Shown here: positions 1 through 3,735 of the stretch, piece by piece
How the letters are laid out: each line of letters starts with the position of its first letter
Numbering within the stretch: the stretch's first letter is position 1
Source of the DNA: Paludibacteraceae bacterium
GTDB lineage: Bacteria; Bacteroidota; Bacteroidia; Bacteroidales; Paludibacteraceae
NCBI GenBank assembly: GCA_947471245.1
Contig: CANIXM010000083.1
Span: 1-7,495, forward strand
Direction of reading: 5' to 3'
Length of the DNA stretch: 7,495 nucleotides
Notes under the pieces: model-generated
Seen by the model: the letters and a program-made list of their open reading frames with translations, nothing else
The model's database searches: none
Told to the model about the DNA's origin: nothing
Position numbers and translations under genes: made by a program

Positions 1-20
1 AAATGACTTTGGGTCATTTT
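1..20. terminator. Possible terminator hairpin at the left edge
   Basis: AAATGAC (1-7) and GTCATTT (13-19) form a perfect 7-bp stem with a 5-nt loop, followed by a short T/A stretch. It could end a gene lying to the left of the window, but the stem is AT-rich and the upstream context is missing, so this is a weak call. Confidence 0.35.
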
Positions 21-78
21 ATATGTACAGTTGGTATCAGAAGCCGGCCTCTGGCTGGCATATTAATAGTAAAAAAAG

Positions 79-120
79 AAAAAGAGAGATTCGAAGGAGT
101 TTCTCTTTTTTGTATTCAGA
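79..120. repeat. Repeat module A, copy 1, terminator-like hairpin
   Basis: AAAAAGAGA (79-87) pairs with TCTCTTTTT (102-110) around a 14-nt loop, and a run of T follows. From position 89 the sequence attcgaaggagtttctct plus the T-run and ttcag is repeated almost exactly at 1891-1918. In both places it leads straight into the acccctaacc repeat (module B). The stem and T-run would work as an intrinsic terminator on the plus strand, but no gene is visible upstream inside the window. Confidence 0.6.
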
Positions 121-170
121 ACCCCTAACCTCCCGTTTATGACGGGACAAGCTATAAAGGGGAATAATAT
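121..170. repeat. Module B long form, copy 1 (nested palindrome)
   Basis: This 50-nt unit matches 270-319 at 47 of 50 positions. The outer arms CCCCT (122-126) and AGGGG (158-162) enclose an inner hairpin, TCCCG (131-135) and CGGGA (143-147) with loop tttatga. Short copies at 224-248 and 1925-1957 have the outer palindrome cccctaaagggg directly, without the inner hairpin. The long form is therefore the short one with a second stem-loop placed in its loop. Confidence 0.8.
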
Positions 171-186
171 GAAAATGACATCCCAT

Positions 187-222
187 CAATCCCGACGGGA
201 TGAAATGATTGTAGAAAAAAAA
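187..222. repeat. Module C hairpin repeat, copy 1
   Basis: Caatcccgacgggatgaaat and the following gattgtagaaaaaaaa match 2137-2170 with few differences. ATCCC/GGGAT form the inner stem, and CAATC/GATTG could form an alternative outer stem conserved in both copies. It is part of a family of 'ccc-loop-ggg then atgaa' hairpins in this window (also near 485, 535 and 2189). An A-run follows both main copies. Confidence 0.7.
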
Positions 223-223
223 G

Positions 224-248
224 ACCCCTAGCCCCTAAAGGGGAATAA
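224..248. repeat. Module B short form
   Basis: Acccctagcccctaaagg plus ggaataa: the simple palindrome CCCC-taaa-GGGG preceded by a cccctag repeat and followed by aataa. It is the uninterrupted form of the 50-nt units on either side of it. Confidence 0.65.
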
Positions 249-269
249 GATCATGCCACCAAATCCCTA

Positions 270-319
270 ACCCCTAGCCTCCCGTTTATGACAGGACAAG
301 CTCTAAAGGGGAATAATAT
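270..319. repeat. Module B long form, copy 2 (nested palindrome)
   Basis: Second copy of the 50-nt unit at 121-170, with three substitutions. One of them (cgggac to caggac) breaks a pair of the inner stem, so this copy folds less well. Similarity to the right-hand block (1945-1976) continues beyond the unit, through aatacaac and the following bases. Confidence 0.8.
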
Positions 320-341
320 AATACAACCATGGGACACATTA

Positions 342-387
342 CCCAAGGCGTTGCCATTGGGCTAGGATATATTTGGCTTACAGCCAA
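342..387. repeat. Two adjacent hairpins (ggcgttgcc and ttggct type)
   Basis: CCCAAGGC (342-349) pairs with GCC-a-TTGGG (353-361) across a GTT loop with one bulged A. Immediately downstream TTGGCT (373-378) pairs with AGCCAA (382-387) across tac. From memory, this 'ggcgttgccattgggct' motif resembles a repeat common between genes of Bacteroidota. Only one copy is present in this window. Confidence 0.5.
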
Positions 388-423
388 TGCTGAAGGGTGA
401 TATTTGTCTGTTTGGGTTTTAGG

Positions 424-460
424 GTCTTTCTCTCCCCGGGGAGTCGGAGGGGGCTTTGTC
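424..460. repeat. Module D, copy 1 (ctcccc/ggggag palindrome)
   Basis: The perfect 12-nt palindrome CTCCCC-GGGGAG (432-443) is preceded by gtcttt and followed by tcggagggggctttgtc. The same frame is found at 2016-2077, where the palindrome is split by an insert, and in altered form at 2916-2955 just after a gene, where the loop is ttttc. Confidence 0.7.
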
Positions 461-482
461 TTTGCATATGCCGGTCGTTTCT

Positions 483-557
483 TTCCCGTAGGGAATGAAT
501 GTTAATAGCCAATGGCATAAAAACACATTCACATTCCCCGTTAGGGGATAAATGAAA
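483..557. repeat. Two C-type hairpins, left block
   Basis: TTCCC-gta-GGGAA (483-495) followed by tgaatg, and TCCCC-gtta-GGGGA (535-548) followed by taaatgaa. They share the pattern of a short GC stem with loop G-N-N plus a trailing atgaa with modules at 187 and 2137. The spacing of about 50 bases between the two is the same as between the hairpins at 2141 and 2190 in the right block. Confidence 0.55.
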
Positions 558-572
558 CCTGAAGTCAAACCC

Positions 573-588
573 TGGTTCATCGTAGCGT
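573..588. repeat. Module F (tggttcat), copy 1
   Basis: Tggttcatcgtagcgt matches 2324-2339 (tggttcatagtagtgt) at 14 of 16 positions. In each block it lies between the C-type hairpins and the tagcgcg motif. Confidence 0.45.
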
Positions 589-611
589 AATTAGCGCGGG
601 TTGTTTGGCAT

Positions 612-643
612 AGCGTCTCGTGGCTGTTGTGCCACGTTACGCT
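612..643. repeat. Strong isolated hairpin
   Basis: AGCGT (612-616) and CGTGGC (619-624) pair with GCCACG (631-636) and ACGCT (639-643), giving 11 base pairs around a 2x2 internal mismatch and a 6-nt loop. There is no T-run, so it is not an obvious terminator. It closes the left repeat block. Confidence 0.6.
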
Positions 644-827
644 TCGTACATCTAAAAACATTATAGACTACTGGGAACGGGAGTTACATCAGTAAAAGAA
701 TACAATGATTTATAGAAAGCCATCTCACTATAATTTGGGCTTGTTGAGTAAACAATACTATTCCTCTACTAAATCAGATGTGTTGGGAAAAAGGAGAGCA
801 AAGAAAATGTTCCCAAATAATTTAATT
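644..827. other. Gene-free spacer
   Basis: I see no open frame, RNA gene or clear repeat here. A possible loose hairpin (tgggaa at 784-789 with ttccca at 810-815, 20-nt loop) is the only structure and may be chance. Confidence 0.5.
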
Positions 828-855
828 AAAAGCCCCGTATAAAAACTGGGCTTTT
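828..855. terminator. Bidirectional intrinsic terminator of the toxin-antitoxin operon
   Basis: AAAAGCCC (828-835) pairs perfectly with GGGCTTTT (848-855) over a 12-nt loop. T-runs follow on the plus strand, and a TTTT-AAT stretch follows on the minus strand. It begins 5 bases past the stop codon of the minus-strand toxin gene, where a terminator for that operon is expected. Confidence 0.8.
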
Positions 856-859
856 TGTT

Positions 860-1156
860 TTATGCTTTCGGTCTTTTATTAGGGTTACGTTTATTATGAA
901 AACAAGAAAGCACCCGAACAGTATTTTTTTCTTCGTTGATGATAAAATATAGAGAATGCGGAAATTTTTTGATTTTCAAGTCACGGACATTTTTGTAACG
1001 AACCCTGAAAAAAAAGTTTGTTTCCAATGTTTCATAAGCTTCCTTGAGTAAAGAAATGAAATGCACAGGAGCATCAGAGCTATACAAGGCGTAGTAATCA
1101 ATGGCATTTTCAATCTCTTTTTGAGCTCGTGGCGACACGATGATTTTATAAGCCAT
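860..1156 (-). CDS. RelE/ParE-family toxin of a type II toxin-antitoxin system
   Basis: This gene encodes a 98-residue protein (from the start at 1156) that looks like a RelE/ParE-superfamily toxin. Family members act either as ribosome-dependent mRNA nucleases (RelE) or as gyrase poisons (ParE); the sequence alone does not settle which. It shows the usual plan: an opening strand MAYKIIVSPRAQKEI, two helices with IENAIDYY and FISLLKEAYETL, then NFFFRVRYKNVR (47-58), KKFPHSLYFII (63-73) and a final strand with VRVLSCFHNKRNP (80-92). The FPHSLYF and FHNKRNP parts match what I remember of the Bacteroidota ParE-like group. An ATG 18 codons further upstream (1210) is open but would lie deep in the antitoxin gene; the 1156 start gives normal family length and a typical 11-nt overlap with the antitoxin stop. 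There is no strong Shine-Dalgarno sequence, so translation is probably coupled to the antitoxin. Confidence 0.85.
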   Translation of the reverse strand: MAYKIIVSPRAQKEIENAIDYYALYSSDAPVHFISLLKEAYETLETNFFFRVRYKNVRDLKIKKFPHSLYFIINEEKNTVRVLSCFHNKRNPNKRPKA

Positions 1157-1382
1157 ACTTTTTATTGAGTTGGTTGATGGAATCTTCGGCAGATAGGTAA
1201 GTGCTTTCATCTTCCAGCAAACGTTCGTCCAAAACGGCTTTCATATCTGTTGTAAGTTCAAAATCGCTGTCATCTTCTTCCACAATAATTGTTATAGGCT
1301 TTGATTTAAAGGTAGCTTTGATGGCATCCAATATGTCGGTGCTTACTTCCTGTGCCGATGTTAAATGATATGTCGTGTACAT
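1146..1382 (-). CDS. Antitoxin of the RelE/ParE-type toxin-antitoxin pair
   Basis: A 78-residue acidic protein encoded directly before and overlapping the toxin, which is why I call it the antitoxin. It opens MYTTYHLTSAQEVSTDILDA, continues with KATFKSKPITIIVEEDDSD (about 22-40), which suggests a strand-helix-strand N-terminal half, and ends in an acidic then amphipathic tail (DERLLEDESTYLSAEDSINQLNKKYGL). That tail is likely to wrap the toxin. It has no obvious helix-turn-helix, and I cannot assign a named antitoxin family with confidence; it resembles small Bacteroidota addiction-module proteins of this layout. The start lies 6 nt after the stop of the regulator remnant upstream, so the pair may once have been the end of a three-gene operon. 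Confidence 0.75.
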   Translation of the reverse strand: MYTTYHLTSAQEVSTDILDAIKATFKSKPITIIVEEDDSDFELTTDMKAVLDERLLEDESTYLSAEDSINQLNKKYGL

Positions 1383-1388
1383 AATAGC

Positions 1389-1513
1389 TTATTTTGAAAT
1401 TTGTAAATCTGGTTCAAAAAAGTCTGAAACTTCTGTTTGGTCATCATTGTGTTAATGACAATATAGACTGTTTGCTTCTCGTCCTCTTGCAATTGGTTGA
1501 TTTGATACAAAGA
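1389..1513 (-). pseudogene. C-terminal remnant of an XRE-type regulator, frameshifted
   Basis: On the minus strand one frame reads SLYQINQLQEDEKQTVYIVI then NTMMTKQKFQTF. At a run of six T (plus-strand A-run 1416-1421) the frame is lost; one extra T would continue it as FEPDLQISK and stop at 1389-1391, only 6 nt before the antitoxin ATG. This tail (acidic 'QEDEKQTVY', then 'LTKxKFxxFF') resembles the C-termini of XRE/cro-type helix-turn-helix regulators that I remember from Bacteroidota. No helix-turn-helix part is found further upstream (1514-1750), so most of the gene is gone. Without a frame change the frame is open from an ATG at 1540 to a stop at 1361 (59 codons), overlapping the antitoxin start. 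The family call is inference from a short stretch. Confidence 0.45.
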
Positions 1514-1556
1514 TAATGAATAAAGCAAAATAATTTCCATAAAAAAATATTTGCGA

Positions 1557-1574
1557 TTTAATAATACTATTAAA
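1557..1574. repeat. AT-rich perfect palindrome
   Basis: TTTAATA (1557-1563) and TATTAAA (1568-1574) are perfect inverted arms around atac. It lies upstream of the regulator remnant and the toxin-antitoxin pair, a place where an operator could be, but in AT-rich DNA such a palindrome can also arise by chance. Confidence 0.35.
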
Positions 1575-1742
1575 AGACAAAGAGTGAAAAACTGTCAGTT
1601 TTTGTTTTATATATTTGAATTTCAGTCCATAAACAAAAAACATGCAGATTTTGTAAATCCCACCCTGTCGAGCATTCTAAGACATAAGCAAGAAAAAATG
1701 AAGCTATTGTTAGAAAAAGCGTTTGTGTTTCTTTTCTCTAGT

Positions 1743-1778
1743 TAGCGCGGTTCTGTGAAACGTGCTTATCTAGAAATG
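1743..1778. repeat. Module E (tagcgcg imperfect palindrome), copy 1
   Basis: This 36-nt unit matches 2393-2428 at 29 of 36 positions with no gap: tagcgcg, a T/A-rich centre, cgtgc, then tagaaatg. The gcgcg and cgtgc ends can pair with one G-T wobble, making a REP-like imperfect hairpin. A related ttagcgcggg is at 591-600. Confidence 0.6.
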
Positions 1779-1832
1779 AAACGTAGCTTTTTTATTCAGC
1801 GAAACTCCGCCTACCTAGCTCTAAAAGGCGTG

Positions 1833-1848
1833 TTCGCCCACTGGCGGA
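1833..1848. repeat. cgcc-cact-ggcg hairpin, copy 1
   Basis: Ttcgcc (1833-1838) and ggcgga (1843-1848) pair (one G-T wobble) around cact. The same hairpin with perfect arms, tccgcc-cact-ggcgga, is at 2040-2055. Confidence 0.6.
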
Positions 1849-1890
1849 AATACTCTGCCTTGGAAAACACTAACAAACCAGAAAAGAAAA

Positions 1891-1918
1891 ATTCGAAAGA
1901 GTTTCTCTTTTTGCATCA
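1891..1918. repeat. Repeat module A, copy 2
   Basis: Attcgaaagagtttctcttt with further T and gcatcag, matching 89-119 closely. The left arm of the hairpin is less perfect here (gaaaagaaaa upstream), so terminator function is less convincing than in copy 1. Module B follows directly, as in the left block. Confidence 0.55.
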
Positions 1919-1924
1919 GGTAAG

Positions 1925-1957
1925 ACCCCTAACCCCTTACCCCTAAAGGGGAATAAT
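1925..1957. repeat. Module B short form, right block
   Basis: Acccctaaccccttacccct followed by aaaggggaataat. CCCC-taaa-GGGG forms a small hairpin. The bases after it (acaatacaacaatgcgatac) match 320-337 after the left long copy, so homology reaches beyond the palindrome. Confidence 0.65.
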
Positions 1958-2015
1958 ACAATACAACAATGCGATACGTACCGCTTTCTGTTAATATCCA
2001 AGCTTGGTTCTGATC

Positions 2016-2077
2016 GTCTTTCTCTTCCCTATGAGCCTGTCCGCCCACTGGCGGAGGGAGTCGGAGGGGGCATTGTC
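2016..2077. repeat. Module D, copy 2, interrupted by a second hairpin
   Basis: The frame gtctttctcttccct (2016-2030) ... agggagtcggagggggc-attgtc (2055-2077) corresponds to 424-460, but the middle holds about 24 extra bases with the perfect hairpin TCCGCC (2040-2045) - cact - GGCGGA (2050-2055). It reads as one palindrome carried in the loop of another. The downstream tcagccattctggctt resembles the bases after the third copy (2968-2983). Confidence 0.65.
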
Positions 2078-2136
2078 TAAATCATTTCAGCCATTCTGGC
2101 TTGATTATCTATGTGCCTATGTGTTTTGAAAACAAC

Positions 2137-2170
2137 CAATCCCAGCGGGATGAAACGATTGTAAAAAAAA
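2137..2170. repeat. Module C hairpin repeat, copy 2
   Basis: Caatcccagcgggatgaaac and the following gattgtaaaaaaaa match 187-222. The differences fall in the loop, at one base before gattg, and in the A-run, so both arms are unchanged. Confidence 0.7.
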
Positions 2171-2188
2171 CACCATAACCAACCCCGA

Positions 2189-2202
2189 ACCCCGAATGGG
2201 GT
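2189..2202. repeat. C-type hairpin, right block
   Basis: ACCCC-gaat-GGGGT perfect 5-bp hairpin followed by gaaac, the counterpart by position of the hairpin at 535-548. Confidence 0.5.
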
Positions 2203-2323
2203 GAAACAAGAACAATAAATTAGTTCTTACCACCTCGTTCTCGAAAATTTTTTGTTTAACAAGACACTAAATACCTCCTATTTAAGTACTTTTGTGTCGA
2301 AAAATTACAACTTATAAAACACT

Positions 2324-2347
2324 TGGTTCATAGTAGTGTGTCACTAC
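2324..2347. repeat. Module F, copy 2, with a perfect hairpin
   Basis: Tggttcatagtagtgt matches the left copy at 573-588, and GTAGTG (2333-2338) - tgt - CACTAC (2342-2347) forms a perfect hairpin. It has no T-run. Confidence 0.5.
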
Positions 2348-2392
2348 GGCGTGCAAGAAGGAAGTCTCCTGACTATCACATTGTCCCCTCGC

Positions 2393-2428
2393 TAGCGCGA
2401 TTATGTAAACCGTGCAAATATAGAAATG
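2393..2428. repeat. Module E (tagcgcg imperfect palindrome), copy 2
   Basis: Second copy of the 36-nt unit at 1743-1778 (29 of 36 identical). Gcgcgatt and aaaccgtgc form an imperfect hairpin. Confidence 0.6.
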
Positions 2429-2488
2429 GCATAAAGATTTTTTGAATAACACAGGCCGAAGACCTCCACTAGCTGGGTTCGGACAAGT

Positions 2489-2518
2489 TTTGATTTTTCA
2501 AGAAAGTTTTACAGTTTT
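2489..2518 (+). promoter_or_regulatory. Weak candidate promoter of the DUF1304 gene
   Basis: A TTTG at 2489-2492 and tacagtttt at 2510-2518 resemble the Bacteroidota -33 and -7 elements, but the -7 box does not match TAnnTTTG and the spacing (17 nt) is short. Start codon at 2545. Confidence 0.3.
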
Positions 2519-2544
2519 AATAAACCTAATAAAAAAGAGAAATT

Positions 2545-2913
2545 ATGGTACTAGTTATTGCACAGATATTGACTGCATTGGTAGCAATAGAGCATTTGTA
2601 TATTTTATGGATTGAAATGTTTGCCTGGGAAACAGCAGGTAAAAGAGCATTTAATATTATTCCTGAAGACTTATTTAAACCAACGAAAGGAATGGCAGCC
2701 AATCAAGGACTTTATAATGGCTTTTTAGCAGCTGGATTAATTTGGTCATTTTTGATTTCGGATATAAATTGGGCTGAAAATATTCGTTTGTTCTTTCTTG
2801 GTTGTGTTATCGTTGCAGGAATATATGGAGCAATAACAGCTTCTAAAAAAATATTTTTCATTCAGGCACTTCCAGCTATCATCGCATTAATCTTTGTTTT
2901 GTATGCTTCTTAG
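2545..2913 (+). CDS. DUF1304-family small membrane protein
   Basis: A 122-residue protein with four predicted membrane helices at about residues 3-23, 56-74, 80-98 and 103-121, so it sits in the inner membrane. Its sequence fits the DUF1304 family from memory: the conserved EHLYILWIEMFAWET near the N-terminus (16-30), the KPTKGMAANQGLYNGFLAAG stretch (45-64) leading into helix two, and full family length. The biochemical role of the family is not known to me, and no partner is visible nearby. The ATG at 2545 is preceded by an A-rich leader (ataaaaaagagaaatt) without a strong Shine-Dalgarno sequence, normal for this phylum. It appears to be a single-gene transcript: repeats lie upstream and two hairpins follow the stop codon. 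Confidence 0.85.
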   Translation: MVLVIAQILTALVAIEHLYILWIEMFAWETAGKRAFNIIPEDLFKPTKGMAANQGLYNGFLAAGLIWSFLISDINWAENIRLFFLGCVIVAGIYGAITASKKIFFIQALPAIIALIFVLYAS

Positions 2914-2915
2914 CG

Positions 2916-2960
2916 TCTTGCTCTCCCCCTTTTCGGGGGAGCAAGAGGGGGCTTTTCTAA
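2916..2960 (+). repeat. Module D, copy 3, hairpin after the DUF1304 stop
   Basis: CTTGC (2917-2921), T (2924) and CCCCC (2925-2929) pair with GGGGG (2935-2939), A and GCAAG (2941-2945), with a 2-nt bulge and loop ttttc; then agggggcttttctaa. The frame gtctt-ctctccc ... gagggggc-ttt-tctaa matches the repeats at 424-460 and 2016-2077. It starts 3 bases after the stop codon, so a mobile-type repeat may have become the 3' end hairpin of this gene. Confidence 0.6.
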
Positions 2961-2974
2961 TTCACATCAGCCAT

Positions 2975-3018
2975 ACAGGCTTTCTTTGCACAGACAGAGA
3001 AAGCCTGTGTAATTTTTT
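2975..3018 (+). terminator. Intrinsic terminator downstream of the DUF1304 gene
   Basis: ACAGGCTTTCT (2975-2985) pairs perfectly with AGAAAGCCTGT (2998-3008); three more pairs inward (one G-T) would leave a 6-nt loop. After gtaa comes TTTTTT at 3013-3018. This is the strongest terminator in the window and lies between the membrane protein gene and aroK. Confidence 0.85.
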
Positions 3019-3047
3019 GCAGACTAGGACGATTTTTCCTACTTTTG
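3016..3047 (+). promoter_or_regulatory. aroK: Bacteroidota-type promoter of aroK
   Basis: TTTG (3016-3019), 20 nt, then TACTTTTG (3040-3047), an exact match to TAnnTTTG. This is the primary sigma factor promoter described for Bacteroides and relatives. Transcription would start near 3053-3055, leaving a leader of only about a dozen bases before the ATG at 3067. The -33 box is the end of the preceding terminator T-tract. Confidence 0.75.
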
Positions 3048-3066
3048 CAGAAAACATCTTACAGTC

Positions 3067-3567
3067 ATGACACGCATCTTCTTAATAGGCTACATGGGCT
3101 CTGGAAAAACCACCATCGGAAAGTTGCTTTCTAAGCAACTCGGTTTTACATTCCTGGACATGGATGCTTACATTGAAGAAAAGTATTTTAAAAGCATTAG
3201 CCAAATCTTTGCCACACATGGCGAAACACATTTCCGTGAAATAGAACGCAAATGCCTTCATGAAGTAGCGCTATTTGAAAATACCGTTATAGCCACAGGT
3301 GGCGGCACACCATGCTTCTATGACAACATGGAGGTGATGAATGCTGCTGGAACCACCGTGTATCTCAGATACAGCCCCGAAGAGCTAGCAGCTCGACTCT
3401 CATCCGCTGCCAACAAACGACCACTCATAGCAGAAAAAAAAGGCGACGAACTTCTTGAATTTATCTCCAAAACTTTACTCACCCGTGAAGTGTTTTACAA
3501 CAAAGCGCAACATCTGATTTTTGGGACTGAAAAAGAAATTATTCACAAAATAGCTACCATGCAGTAA
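3067..3567 (+). CDS. aroK: Shikimate kinase
   Basis: A 166-residue cytoplasmic enzyme that phosphorylates shikimate with ATP to shikimate 3-phosphate, the fifth step of the chorismate pathway to aromatic amino acids. All family marks are visible: the P-loop GYMGSGKTT (8-16), the DMD of the shikimate/Mg site (31-33), the FREIE arginine R57, the GGG loop (78-80, in ATGGGTP), the lid arginine in KRPLI (R118), and TREVFYNKA with R140 near the end. Length is typical (about 160-180). The ATG at 3067 lies six residues before the P-loop strand, and the promoter just upstream fits this start. No other aro gene is adjacent; it is probably transcribed alone. Whether to call it aroK or aroL cannot be read from sequence; aroK is the usual name for a single copy. 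Confidence 0.95.
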   Translation: MTRIFLIGYMGSGKTTIGKLLSKQLGFTFLDMDAYIEEKYFKSISQIFATHGETHFREIERKCLHEVALFENTVIATGGGTPCFYDNMEVMNAAGTTVYLRYSPEELAARLSSAANKRPLIAEKKGDELLEFISKTLLTREVFYNKAQHLIFGTEKEIIHKIATMQ

Positions 3568-3581
3568 TTTGGCGTCAGCCA

Positions 3582-3598
3582 CGTTCCAATTGGGAACG
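3582..3598. repeat. Small hairpin between aroK and dnaE
   Basis: CGTTCC (3582-3587) - aattg - GGAACG (3593-3598), a perfect 6-bp stem 14 bases after the aroK stop. There is no T-run, so it is a poor intrinsic terminator. A second small hairpin, CACAC-tttg-GTGTG, is at 3691-3704. No clean promoter was found in the 168-base gap before dnaE. Confidence 0.4.
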
Positions 3599-3735
3599 AA
3601 CCAACTACGAGCTGAAAACTTGTGAATAACTTCATCACATTCACACCACCTGTGCGTAAAAATTAAATTACTTTAGCCAGTCCAACTCCTCACACTTTGG
3701 TGTGGCAGTAAATCATTGGTTAATAAACACATAGC

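Larger units (their letters stand above)
79..643. repeat. Composite palindromic-repeat block, left copy
   Basis: This gene-free stretch contains the same short repeat modules, in the same order, as 1881-2428: module A (89), B (121-319), D (424-460), C-type hairpins (485 and 535), F tggttcat (573) and E ttagcgcgg (591). The last two C-type hairpins lie about 50 bases apart in both blocks. The sequence between modules is strongly diverged, so the match is in modules and order rather than in continuous identity. No coding sequence is supported here. The blocks flank the toxin-antitoxin operon at 860-1382. Confidence 0.55.
1881..2428. repeat. Composite palindromic-repeat block, right copy
   Basis: This block carries the modules A (1891), B short form (1925-1957), D (2016-2077), C-type hairpins (2137 and 2189), F (2324) and E (2393), in the same order as the left block at 79-643. 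Individual modules are 70-95% alike, while the sequence between them is largely unrelated in length and content. No coding sequence is supported. Confidence 0.55.
1541..2544. other. Long gene-free repeat-rich region
   Basis: About 1 kb without a credible gene. The short open frames here translate through the repeats and resemble nothing I know. It holds an AT-rich palindrome (1557), a tagcgcg repeat (1743), a tccgcc-type hairpin (1833), the right composite block (1881-2428) and a weak promoter just before 2545. Confidence 0.6.

Noticed and set aside
20..75. tRNA or riboswitch near the left edge
   Set aside because: The gccggcc/ggctggc stretch forms only a small local stem. No acceptor stem, T-loop or known riboswitch core can be drawn.
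264..280. Telomere-like ccctaacccctag
   Set aside because: It is the degenerate arm of the cccctaaagggg palindromic repeat and does not form a tandem array.
121..320. CRISPR array
   Set aside because: Only two 50-nt units with different spacing and an intervening related hairpin; no regular spacers and no cas genes.
419..661. 80-codon open frame on the minus strand
   Set aside because: It runs through repeat modules D, C, F and the 612-643 hairpin, the protein has no recognisable domain, and the same repeats elsewhere are not in the same frame.
1157..1210. Longer N-terminus for the toxin (start at 1210)
   Set aside because: The added 18 residues lie wholly inside the antitoxin gene and precede the first strand of the toxin fold. 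Starting at 1156 gives the usual length and overlap.
1452..1643. 63-codon open frame on the minus strand
   Set aside because: Low-complexity hydrophobic translation of AT-rich DNA. It overlaps the regulator remnant in another frame, and that remnant frame looks far more protein-like.
1551..1946. Two plus-strand open frames (1551-1745 and 1755-1946)
   Set aside because: They translate AT-rich spacer and the repeat modules E, A and B, with no family likeness and no promoter.
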